The notes beneath the pieces are model-generated. The model saw only the letters and a program-made list of their open reading frames with translations, did not search any database and was not told the DNA's origin. A program made the translations under genes and the position numbers. Positions 1-6,055 of a DNA stretch of 10,336 bases are shown here, in pieces. Source of the DNA: Deltaproteobacteria bacterium (GTDB lineage Bacteria > Bdellovibrionota > UBA1018); contig JABDFB010000079.1 in assembly GCA_013286765.1 (NCBI GenBank), positions 1-10,336 on the forward strand, written 5' to 3'. Position 1 is the stretch's first letter. Each line of letters starts with the position of its first letter.

Positions 1-1
1 C

Positions 2-796
2 AGCTTCAACGCTGTCACGGCCTTGAGTGACGTCCTTACCAGGAATAATTCTGGAATCAAACGATGCCTTACAAAGACTACCTTGGAGGTAAGTATCCAA
101 ACGGCATTGAGCCGCTGGGTGACCATCAGAAGTCTCGTGCACGGTGGTGTTATCCGGCGTGCTGAAAGCCGGATCTTTGGTACCTTTCTTATTCAAACGA
201 GAAAGGAGAAGCGCAAGTTGGAAACCAGCGTTATTTGTTCTGTAGCAAAGTTCTCTGTCCGCACGAATCTCATGAACCCGATCACATTGTTCTTTAGCTA
301 TAGGATCGACTGTTGCCACTGCTTCGGCATTCTTTTGCGTATCATTTGACCAGAGCGCGCGCGAACAAACCTGAGTCGCGAAATAATCGGCTTGTCCCTC
401 ATTTGCGGCCCACTGTCCTCCAACGAATGGAAATCCGGCGAGATGATGGCCCAGTTCATGACACATGACCAGAACAAATGCATCTTGTGTAACTTCGGCT
501 CTACGAGCGAGACCACCGTACATATTGACGAGCCAGAAAGGTCCGAGTTGCATGGCTGAGGCATTGACAGTCGAATCATCCCACTTACGTGAAACGACGA
601 GTAGGCCCTTGTGTGAACCAATAATGGGTTGATAGAGCTTAACAAGTGAATCTATGACTCCATTAAATTCTTCCTTACTAATTCCATTGCTTATGAATGG
701 ATTATCTTCCTTATAAAGATCGTTATCCGGCAATGTCTGTGCTTGTACGGTCGTGCTCATACAAAAGATGAGCGCAAGAAATGTGTATAGTCTCAT
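2..796 (-). CDS. Secreted zinc metalloprotease, HExxH (M48-like), partial at C-terminus
   Basis: The minus-strand frame opens at an ATG (794-796) and stays open for 265 codons to the left window edge, so the C-terminus is missing. The N-terminus is a Sec-type signal peptide: MRLY, then a hydrophobic stretch, ending VQAQ near residue 20. The catalytic motif HELGHH lies at residues 113-118: two zinc-binding His and the general-base Glu. NEGQADYFA follows at 132-140, where Glu133 is the likely third zinc ligand in the E-x-x-x-D arrangement of M48-type peptidases. A later GHPAAQCR segment (225-232) resembles the His-Pro...Arg region of that family. About six cysteines in the mature part fit an extracytoplasmic protein. 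A clear SD, AGGGGG, lies at 805-810, 8 bases before the start. Likely role: hydrolysis of proteins or peptides in the periplasm or outside the cell. The substrate is unknown. The protease class is well supported; the exact family is less so. Confidence 0.85.
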   Translation of the reverse strand, partial: MRLYTFLALIFCMSTTVQAQTLPDNDLYKEDNPFISNGISKEEFNGVIDSLVKLYQPIIGSHKGLLVVSRKWDDSTVNASAMQLGPFWLVNMYGGLARRAEVTQDAFVLVMCHELGHHLAGFPFVGGQWAANEGQADYFATQVCSRALWSNDTQKNAEAVATVDPIAKEQCDRVHEIRADRELCYRTNNAGFQLALLLSRLNKKGTKDPAFSTPDNTTVHETSDGHPAAQCRLDTYLQGSLCKASFDSRIIPGKDVTQGRDSVEA

Positions 797-961
797 GGTG
801 CTATCCCCCTGGTGTAGCGATCAAAACAGTTTTTAAATATTCCATAAAGGCTAACGTTCGATTTTGGCTTCGTCAAGAAATTGATTCGAAAAATAATATT
901 TTTTTTAGAATTTTTAGATTTTGACTAAGACGAGGAGCGCTGGTTTGTCGGCATAAACTTT

Positions 962-1396
962 TTAAGGAGTAATATGAATTCCTATACCTACGTAACTGGT
1001 ATTTGCAACGGACAATTGTCCCACGAATTGAGGCAAGGTCTGTGTGAGATCAACTGCTTTTAGATCAATGTGATGAGCGATTGTTGGGGTTTCATACAAG
1101 ACAACCTTCAACGCATTAGGCCGCTGGCTTGTAGAACGGAGGGTATAGACTTTCACGACTTTTTTTTCAGGTTCAAGTTTAACTTCAAATTGATGTTCTT
1201 TGCTTTCAACAATATGACCGCCATGTGGGCCGACCGATCCCATACGAGTGATTACCTGTTTTTTTTGCTTACCGTGAGTGTCGCTTTGGGTGTCTTGTTC
1301 TACAGATTCCGATCGTACCGGAGTTGGGGCTGCTGTAAGGAGAATAGTTGAAAAAACAGAGAGGAATAGGAGTGTTCGGTAGCCGTGCTCAAGCAT
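962..1396 (-). CDS. Small secreted protein with GPHGG motif, possible metal link
   Basis: A 144-residue protein with a good Sec signal peptide: a hydrophobic stretch at residues 9-23 and a probable cut around 29. A charged linker follows. Residues 56-65 read GPHGGHIVES, followed by an alternating, probably beta-strand region (EVKLEPEKKVVKVYTL). A GPHGG(H/R)-hydrophobic-E start followed by a beta-rich domain is, from memory, also seen in small periplasmic proteins and in N-terminal regions of adaptor subunits of metal-efflux RND pumps. The mature part carries several His (58, 61, 68, 108, 109, 141) and no Cys. Metal binding is therefore possible but not shown, and no efflux gene lies nearby. 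The ribosome-binding site is weak (AGG at 1404-1406 read on the minus strand). A TATACT box at 1407-1412 lies so close to the ATG that it would give an almost leaderless mRNA if used. Secretion is well supported; function is a guess. Confidence 0.7.
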   Translation of the reverse strand: MLEHGYRTLLFLSVFSTILLTAAPTPVRSESVEQDTQSDTHGKQKKQVITRMGSVGPHGGHIVESKEHQFEVKLEPEKKVVKVYTLRSTSQRPNALKVVLYETPTIAHHIDLKAVDLTQTLPQFVGQLSVANTSYVGIGIHITP

Positions 1397-1535
1397 GTTT
1401 TAACCTAGTATAAGTTTCGGTTGTAATGCTATTCACAAATTTAGTTTTAATTCTTAATATTAGTGTACTATAGCTAAGTTATATCTGTCTGCGAAATTCG
1501 AACCATCGTTTTGTATCAGGTTCTTCCGTTCCCTG

Positions 1536-2666
1536 CTAAAACTTTACCCAGCTCGTAGATTTGCTTTCAGAAGGATTATTTGAATAATAAGAACTATCAA
1601 CTCTCTTAAGCTTGTAATAGGCGTATACGTGCGAACCTGGCTCTGGACGCATATGGGAATTGGCGATCGTCTCTCTGTTGTTTTTTGAAAGCGAGATTTG
1701 GATAGTTCCCAAGGACTTGTTAAAGAAGCCAAGCCATCTATATTGATACAATGTCACTTCTGCAATTGCCTCTCCTGCATCCTTTCCGAGTTCGGGATCA
1801 AATGCAGTGTCGGTAATTTTAAGTGCCATCTCCCCACTATTGTTCGAGGCAAGGATAGATAAGGAGTTGATTGGAGAGACATGCCTTCTTGAGCCAAGAA
1901 CATCGTAGATGACTTGGTTTCCCTCTTCGTGTGGCGGTAGAATGGTGTAGGTATTGAAATTAGAATCTATACGCAAGGATGGCTTAAATCCATCATACGT
2001 CATTCTAAAATATTCTCGTTCACCGTTCAGGAGGTGGCCTTTCTCAATAAACACTCTAAAATTTAGTGTCTTGGCATCGTAAAACTCTTTTTTTACTGTT
2101 GGCTTAAGAACAGTATCTCTGCGATATCGTGTTTCGCATTGCTTTTCGCTCGTAAAGCCCAAATTCTTCTTATTTTCATCGCCGTGCTTAACAGTAATTT
2201 CCTTGGTTAGGCCGTTCTGAATCTGCATATCGGCCTTACTGATTTCAGCACAAAATTCCGTCCAGGTCCGTGGCTGCACTTCGAAATAACCTTGGTTAAC
2301 CATATGGGTGGCTGTTTGGATTTCGAGGCCTTTAATGGCATCTGCAAGTCGTGCGGGCTTTTGAAATCGATCAAATTCAAAAGCGCCCTTCCAGTCGCCG
2401 TCCCCGGAGCCTTCCTTCTCCACGCATTCTTGGAACGGTACGTCGACAGTTTCGCTTATGTATCTGGTAGTAACTTGGTAGCGATTAGCTACGACTCTTG
2501 CTTCCACTAGAGTCTCTGAGCGCAAACCTCTTCCGATTCGATCGACCGTAATGGATTTGGGTTCTCCCTCAATCGTCCTATTGTCAGACGCATTGGAAGG
2601 AAGAGGGGAAGCCAAGAGTGAAACAAGTGTGATGGTGCATGCAGACAGCTGAAAGGAGATACGCAT
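1536..2666 (-). CDS. Secreted protein of unknown function
   Basis: A 376-residue protein that I do not recognise. The N-terminus is a Sec signal peptide with a hydrophobic run at about residues 9-22 and a probable cut near SNAS (24-27). The mature protein has three Cys (81, 139, 177). It is rich in alternating polar and hydrophobic residues, suggesting mostly beta structure. The segment 300-326 (with VTLYQYRWLGFF) and the Ser/Asn/Tyr-rich tail (358-376) stand out. No catalytic motif is visible. The start is supported by an SD-like AGAGGAAG a few bases before the ATG. The gene lies 84 bases downstream of the repeat-containing small secreted gene on the same strand, so the two could be co-transcribed. 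No convincing terminator separates them. Probable location: periplasm, outer surface or outside the cell. Confidence 0.75.
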   Translation of the reverse strand: MRISFQLSACTITLVSLLASPLPSNASDNRTIEGEPKSITVDRIGRGLRSETLVEARVVANRYQVTTRYISETVDVPFQECVEKEGSGDGDWKGAFEFDRFQKPARLADAIKGLEIQTATHMVNQGYFEVQPRTWTEFCAEISKADMQIQNGLTKEITVKHGDENKKNLGFTSEKQCETRYRRDTVLKPTVKKEFYDAKTLNFRVFIEKGHLLNGEREYFRMTYDGFKPSLRIDSNFNTYTILPPHEEGNQVIYDVLGSRRHVSPINSLSILASNNSGEMALKITDTAFDPELGKDAGEAIAEVTLYQYRWLGFFNKSLGTIQISLSKNNRETIANSHMRPEPGSHVYAYYKLKRVDSSYYSNNPSESKSTSWVKF

Positions 2667-2750
2667 CGCTTCCTCTTATCTTGCAAGAGAAGTAGCGTCA
2701 ATTTGTTTTAGTCGATATCAGGTTCGTGCAGCCTCAGAGTAGTCCGAGTA

Positions 2751-3218
2751 TCAGATTTTCTGGTAGCAGGCATACCAGGGAACTGGATTTGGAACCACTG
2801 CCGAGATCTTTTGGCAGAGATAACTATCATCAGATTTTTCGAAAATCTTTGTGCCGATTCGAGGTCTGCCTGTTTGGGCATCCGAGTAGATCACTCGAAA
2901 TTCGTTTACAGGCATCTCGGCATATTTGGCTTCAGCGCTAAATTCACCATGACCTTTTTTATAGCACTCATAGGTATACGTAGGGTTCGGAACTACCGCT
3001 CCAAACTTTCGGCATTTGATTTCTGATGTGCCCTTTTCAAATATTGATGAACCGACGACCGGGGCATCGGTGACAGGATCTCTAAATTGCACTGATAGTT
3101 CTTTTGTTTTGAGTGAGTTATAGTGCTTTTCAGAGTCGGGACTCGTAGCCTCCGTGGCCATTGTTGAAGCGCTTTGCACCAAGAACAATAGAGCTAGTGC
3201 GGCTATGAAACGTTGCAT
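2751..3218 (-). CDS. Small secreted protein with two tandem 66-residue Cys modules
   Basis: A 155-residue protein with a Sec signal peptide (hydrophobic residues 4-16, probable cut near STMA, 18-21). The mature part is an internal duplication. Residues 41-88 and 107-154 align without gaps at a spacing of exactly 66. Shared positions include Asp47/113, Thr50/116, Pro53/119, Gly56/122, IFEK at 59-62/125-128, Cys69/135, AVVPNP at 74-79/140-145, Tyr83/149, CY at 85-86/151-152 and Lys88/154. Each module has two Cys 16 residues apart, so one disulfide per module is likely in an exported protein. I know no named family with this signature and assign no function. The SD is a run of six G (3225-3230), 6 bases before the ATG. 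The gene is divergent from the DoxX-type gene and may form a transcription unit with the secreted protein gene downstream. Confidence 0.8.
   Translation of the reverse strand: MQRFIAALALLFLVQSASTMATEATSPDSEKHYNSLKTKELSVQFRDPVTDAPVVGSSIFEKGTSEIKCRKFGAVVPNPTYTYECYKKGHGEFSAEAKYAEMPVNEFRVIYSDAQTGRPRIGTKIFEKSDDSYLCQKISAVVPNPVPWYACYQKI
2757..2900 (-). repeat. Protein-level repeat, module 2 of 2
   Basis: Second copy (residues 107-154) of the duplicated module, with Cys135/Cys151 matching Cys69/Cys85 of module 1. It ends one residue before the stop codon, so the protein is signal peptide, short linker, module, spacer, module. Confidence 0.75.
2955..3098 (-). repeat. Protein-level repeat, module 1 of 2
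   Basis: First copy (residues 41-88) of the duplicated module in the small secreted protein. It contains the IFEK, AVVPNP and CY signatures and Cys69/Cys85. The ungapped 66-residue offset to module 2 points to an internal duplication within one gene. Confidence 0.75.
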
Positions 3219-3234
3219 AGGTAACCCCCCTTTT

Positions 3235-3263
3235 TTGCAAACTAGAAAAGCTGCAATTATTCT
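3235..3263 (+). promoter_or_regulatory. Candidate sigma-70 promoter for the DoxX-type gene
   Basis: TTGCAA (3235-3240) and TATTCT (3258-3263) are separated by 17 bases; each matches 4 of 6 consensus positions. Transcription would start near 3270 and give an mRNA leader of about 80 bases. On the opposite strand the same bases contain TAGAAT (3259-3264), a possible -10 box for the divergent secreted-protein gene, so the two promoters may overlap. Confidence 0.35.
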
Positions 3264-3317
3264 ACCAATTTTTTGAGATTCGGAATACGGTGTGTCTGCC
3301 TGGATTTGCAGGAAGTC

Positions 3318-3330
3318 CCGGCGAAGCCGG
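3318..3330. repeat. GC-rich inverted repeat in the DoxX gene leader
   Basis: CCGGC and GCCGG flank a 3-base GAA loop, giving a 5-pair all-GC hairpin in otherwise AT-rich intergenic DNA. It lies 10 bases before the DoxX ribosome-binding site, inside the predicted mRNA leader. No T-run follows, so it is not a simple terminator. It could be an RNA leader structure or a single copy of a dispersed palindrome. Confidence 0.4.
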
Positions 3331-3351
3331 ACTAGTTCAGGGGAGGATCAT

Positions 3352-3747
3352 ATGATGCGGTTGATTCCTTTTATAGGGCGAATCTTATTTTCATTAATAT
3401 TTATTGTGGCTTCATTCGGTCATTTTTCGCAAGGCGAAATTCAGTGGGCTGCAGCGCAAGGTGTGCCGCTCGCAAATGTACTAGTGCCCTTGTCCGGGAT
3501 TTTAGCTCTAGTTGGGGGATTGAGTATTTTGCTAGGTTACCACGCTAAAATCGGAGCATGGCTCATCGTTATATTTCTTGTTCCAGTGACCTTCATGATG
3601 CATCGTTTTTGGGGGCTTCCAGATCCTGAAATGGTCCCGATGCAGCAAATCCATTTTATGAAGAATATCTCTATTCTAGGGGGCGCACTTTTCTTTACGT
3701 ACTATGGAAGTGGGCCTATCAGTCTCGGTTCCAGCGTTCGCAAATGA
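3352..3747 (+). CDS. DoxX-family integral membrane protein
   Basis: A 131-residue inner-membrane protein with four hydrophobic segments at about 5-25, 39-61, 66-83 and 103-119. The features recall the DoxX family: RLIPFIGRILFSLIFIVAS at the first helix, a Gly-rich second helix and FMMHRFW after the third. Family members are small four-helix proteins. Some are linked to thiol/quinone redox chemistry or oxidative-stress defence, but the role of most is undefined, including this one. The start is set by GGGAGG (3341-3346), 5 bases before ATG 3352; ATG 3355 is equally possible with 8 bases. The frame is open further upstream to 3292, but that extension has no hydrophobic start and crosses the leader hairpin. 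The 3' end overlaps the convergent hydrolase gene by 29 bases. Confidence 0.8.
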   Translation: MMRLIPFIGRILFSLIFIVASFGHFSQGEIQWAAAQGVPLANVLVPLSGILALVGGLSILLGYHAKIGAWLIVIFLVPVTFMMHRFWGLPDPEMVPMQQIHFMKNISILGGALFFTYYGSGPISLGSSVRK

Positions 3748-4654
3748 TTTTAACAAACTTGGCGTTTTCTTCGATTTGTGGCCAGTGAGCTGAATTTTCA
3801 AATTCTATATACTCTTTACCTGGGGGGGCTTGGAGAAGATTAAACCATTCTTTGGCGACCTGAGGATGTGTACAGAGATCAAATTTGCCGTGGATCAACA
3901 AGACGGGTAACGGAATCCGGAGATAATCCCGAATCAAATTCGATCTGAGTAATTCGGGCCATAGTGTTTGGCAGGAAAATACGCAAGAAGAGTACATCTG
4001 GCTCCAGGTACTTCGGTACGCTTCTGGTGCAGAGTCAAGCCATTCTTTAAATTCAGTTTCACTCGGAGTCTGTTTGAATTCTCCGCCAAGGATGGAAACG
4101 ATTTCGCGTTGTCGAAACAATAGACCCAGATTTTTATAGAAGTCCGGGGGAAAACGTTCGAGCTCTGATACTAAATCGGCGCGATTTTGGTCTTTGGCTT
4201 TTTGAATAGCATCCTGTTGTGAAAGAGGCTCACTTCTTTCTCCTGTGACATATTGTCCTAAGCCGACGTAGCCTTCGAAACGATTAGGAATTTTTGAGAT
4301 CAGTTTCACACCGAGTAAACTGCCCCAGGAGTGGCCAATAGCAATTGATGTTTTTATTTTGTGCTCATCTTCCAGCCATTGCAGAATAGCTTCGGCATCG
4401 CTGAGAAGTTGTTCGGTGGTGATTTTTGGTGTCGGATCTTCCTTGTTGTAGGATCGGTTCGTTCCGCGCTGATCCCAATGGACGATGTTGAATTTTTGAA
4501 ATAGATCTTTGCAAATCAGATGTGCAAATGGCGCATCCGCCCACCCAGGGCCCCCGTGTAGAAAGAAAAGAGTCCTGGCGGAACTTCCGAGTTTGTTCAA
4601 GTAGATCCACTGCTTCGATCCGTTGATATCCACGGCATTGCTGTGAGTAGTCAT
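3719..4654 (-). CDS. Alpha/beta hydrolase, proline iminopeptidase-like
   Basis: A 311-residue alpha/beta-hydrolase of the S33 (prolyl aminopeptidase) type. With numbering from ATG 4654, the oxyanion-hole motif HGGPG is at 33-37 and DQRG at 61-64. The nucleophile elbow GHSWGS puts Ser109 in the active site. HGKFD supplies Asp259 and NSAHWP supplies His290, so the triad looks complete. There is no signal peptide, so the protein is probably cytoplasmic. S33 members remove N-terminal proline from peptides or hydrolyse other amides and esters, and sequence alone does not fix the substrate. An alternative GTG start at 4672 adds six residues but has no SD and lies only about 7 bases after the likely transcription start. 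ATG 4654 also has a poor SD (AGGG almost touching it). The gene is divergent from the demethylation operon, so shared control is possible but unproven. Confidence 0.85.
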   Translation of the reverse strand: MTTHSNAVDINGSKQWIYLNKLGSSARTLFFLHGGPGWADAPFAHLICKDLFQKFNIVHWDQRGTNRSYNKEDPTPKITTEQLLSDAEAILQWLEDEHKIKTSIAIGHSWGSLLGVKLISKIPNRFEGYVGLGQYVTGERSEPLSQQDAIQKAKDQNRADLVSELERFPPDFYKNLGLLFRQREIVSILGGEFKQTPSETEFKEWLDSAPEAYRSTWSQMYSSCVFSCQTLWPELLRSNLIRDYLRIPLPVLLIHGKFDLCTHPQVAKEWFNLLQAPPGKEYIEFENSAHWPQIEENAKFVKIICERWNRD

Positions 4655-4685
4655 GCCCTGCGAAAATAGCACATCTTGTAACGAT

Positions 4686-4691
4686 ATTATA
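4686..4691 (-). promoter_or_regulatory. -10 box for the alpha/beta hydrolase gene
   Basis: A perfect TATAAT is read on the minus strand 31 bases before ATG 4654. Transcription would start near 4679 and give a leader of about 25 bases to that ATG. No good -35 box lies at normal spacing (TTGAGT at 4714-4719 is 22 bases away), which might mean activator dependence or chance. Confidence 0.4.
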
Positions 4692-4710
4692 CCGTTAGTA
4701 GCAATCGGCT

Positions 4711-4739
4711 TTGACTCAATAGAGTTTTTGCGCTATCTC
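4711..4739 (+). promoter_or_regulatory. Candidate promoter of the demethylation operon
   Basis: TTGACT (4711-4716, 5 of 6 to the -35 consensus) is followed after 17 bases by TATCTC (4734-4739, a weak -10). A start near 4746 would leave a leader of about 20 bases containing the GGGGG ribosome-binding site. The -35 overlaps the region upstream of the divergent hydrolase promoter, so one regulator site could affect both. Confidence 0.35.
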
Positions 4740-4755
4740 TGACCCGTCATTAAGT

Positions 4756-4760
4756 GGGGG
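4756..4760 (+). promoter_or_regulatory. G-run ribosome-binding site of the Rieske gene
   Basis: GGGGG lies 5 bases before GTG 4766. It favours that codon over the in-frame GTG at 4754, which overlaps the G-run itself and has no SD, and over ATG 4799, which also lacks one. Confidence 0.55.
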
Positions 4761-4765
4761 ATGTC

Positions 4766-6055
4766 GTGAAGAATATACTAACTCTAAACGCCAAGCGAAT
4801 GTACACCCGCGAAGAGACTTACCTTGCTACTCGCGAGCCTGTGAGCCGTGCACGTACTCTACTTCCAGATGCTTATCGAACTCAGGAGTTCTACGATTTG
4901 GAGCAGGACCTCGTTTTTAGAAAAGGCTGGGTTTGCGTCGGTTATACTTCACAAGTTCAAGAGCCCGGATTGGCTTTTCTGACTCAGGTCGGCGGACAGC
5001 CTCTCTTTCTGATTCGAGATCGAGAAAAACGGCTTCACTGTTTTTACAATGTTTGTAGACACCGTGGTTCCCGGCTTATTTCTGAAGACGGAAAATATTC
5101 GGCCATTCGATGTCCGTATCACAGTTGGACTTATTCTACCGCAGGATGTCTGCAGGGGACTCCTTATTTCAAAGGTCTCGATTTGCCGGAGAAAGATAAG
5201 AAATATTATGATCTGCCTAATGCTAATGGGAACGATTTGGGTGGTTTTTGTAAGAGCGATTATGGCCTGCTTGAAGCCAAGGTCGACACCTGGGGATGTT
5301 TTATATTCGTAAATCTGGATTTAGATGCCGGCCCTCTTAGCGAGTGGTTAGGCGATTTGCCGCAACGATTTCCTAGGCATCCGTTGGCTGATCTGAAATT
5401 GATCAAACGAAAAGACTACGAAGTAAAAGCGAATTGGAAATTGATTGTCGAAAATTTTATTGAGTATTACCACGTGCCTTATATTCATCCGGAACTAAAC
5501 CGAGTTTCCAAGGGCAATGACCATCACCGTTATCAAGGGCCAGGCATGTACATGGGATTCTGTACTTCGCCGCTCACAAGTGATCCCTCTAGTCCCTTGG
5601 AGTCGGTGCCGGTAATGCCCGGGTTAGATGCGACGGAGGCGCGGAGCGCTTACTGGATTCATATTTTTCCGAATATTTCTTTGTTCATTTTGCCGAATCA
5701 CGTATTCACGTTAATGGTCCGGCCTGATGGCGTGGGAAAGTCCTTCGAACATGTTGATCTGTTGGTGCATGAATCTGTCGCTCATGCAGAGTCTGAAGCT
5801 GAATGTGAAGCTTATTCAAAGAACTTCGAACAAATTTTTCAATATTGGGATCTTGTTAATCGACAGGATTTCGAAGCGGTTCAAAGAGTACAGCAGGGAC
5901 TAGCGGCCATACCTTATCCAGGCGGTCGAATGTGTCACCGCTACGAAGAGCCGATTCATCGGTTTCAGAATATTCTGATCGATCGCATGGTTGGGAAGCA
6001 TCGAATTCCGGAAGGGGATGGGGAACTCGCTCGTGGCTATTACGGGACATTATGA
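4766..6055 (+). CDS. Rieske non-heme iron oxygenase, probable glycine betaine demethylase (GbcA-like)
   Basis: A 429-residue oxygenase alpha subunit annotated from GTG 4766. The N-terminal Rieske domain has Cys97-x-His99, 16 residues, then Cys116-x2-His119, the ligands of the 2Fe-2S cluster. The C-terminal catalytic domain has NWKLIVENFIEYYHVPYIHP. His236 and His241 are iron ligands, and Asp368 in the RQDFEAVQRVQQGL segment is the probable carboxylate ligand. Glu233 sits where many ring-hydroxylating oxygenases have the bridging Asp. Glu there is known in carnitine oxygenase CntA of the quaternary-ammonium group. Automatic pipelines may call it an aromatic ring-hydroxylating dioxygenase. The expected reaction is removal of one methyl group from glycine betaine, giving dimethylglycine and formaldehyde, using O2 and electrons from a partner reductase. 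The two N-methyl amino-acid oxidases that follow support this. Proline betaine or another betaine remains possible. It overlaps the next gene by 23 bases. Confidence 0.85.
   Translation: MKNILTLNAKRMYTREETYLATREPVSRARTLLPDAYRTQEFYDLEQDLVFRKGWVCVGYTSQVQEPGLAFLTQVGGQPLFLIRDREKRLHCFYNVCRHRGSRLISEDGKYSAIRCPYHSWTYSTAGCLQGTPYFKGLDLPEKDKKYYDLPNANGNDLGGFCKSDYGLLEAKVDTWGCFIFVNLDLDAGPLSEWLGDLPQRFPRHPLADLKLIKRKDYEVKANWKLIVENFIEYYHVPYIHPELNRVSKGNDHHRYQGPGMYMGFCTSPLTSDPSSPLESVPVMPGLDATEARSAYWIHIFPNISLFILPNHVFTLMVRPDGVGKSFEHVDLLVHESVAHAESEAECEAYSKNFEQIFQYWDLVNRQDFEAVQRVQQGLAAIPYPGGRMCHRYEEPIHRFQNILIDRMVGKHRIPEGDGELARGYYGTL
6020..6024 (+). promoter_or_regulatory. Ribosome-binding site of the sarcosine oxidase-like gene
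   Basis: GGGGA lies 8 bases before GTG 6033, inside the 3' end of the Rieske gene. It decides the start: ATG 6018 has its purine run directly adjacent, with no spacer, and the TTG at 5991 has no SD. Confidence 0.45.

Noticed and set aside
298..645. 115-codon minus-strand open frame
   Set aside because: It is a shadow in another frame of the metalloprotease gene, which runs through the same bases with a signal peptide, HELGHH and an SD.
848..876. TTGACG...TAGCCT promoter for the metalloprotease
   Set aside because: The -35 is good and the spacing is 17, but the -10 matches only 3 of 6. In AT-rich DNA this is too weak to annotate.
899..921. T-rich run between the metalloprotease and the GPHGG gene as a terminator
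   Set aside because: There is no GC-rich stem next to it, and on the minus transcript it reads as A-runs, not U-runs.
1498..1523. GAACC/GGTTC hairpin after the 376-residue gene as a terminator
   Set aside because: The stem is only 5 pairs with a 14-base loop and no T-run, so termination is not supported.
2637..2666. Lipobox-like LSAC at residues 7-10 of the 376-residue secreted protein
   Set aside because: The preceding segment is too short for a lipoprotein signal, and a normal Sec signal peptide continues past it.
3292..3351. Upstream extension of the DoxX-type protein
   Set aside because: It is polar and basic, spans the leader hairpin, and lies before the strong GGGAGG site that serves ATG 3352.
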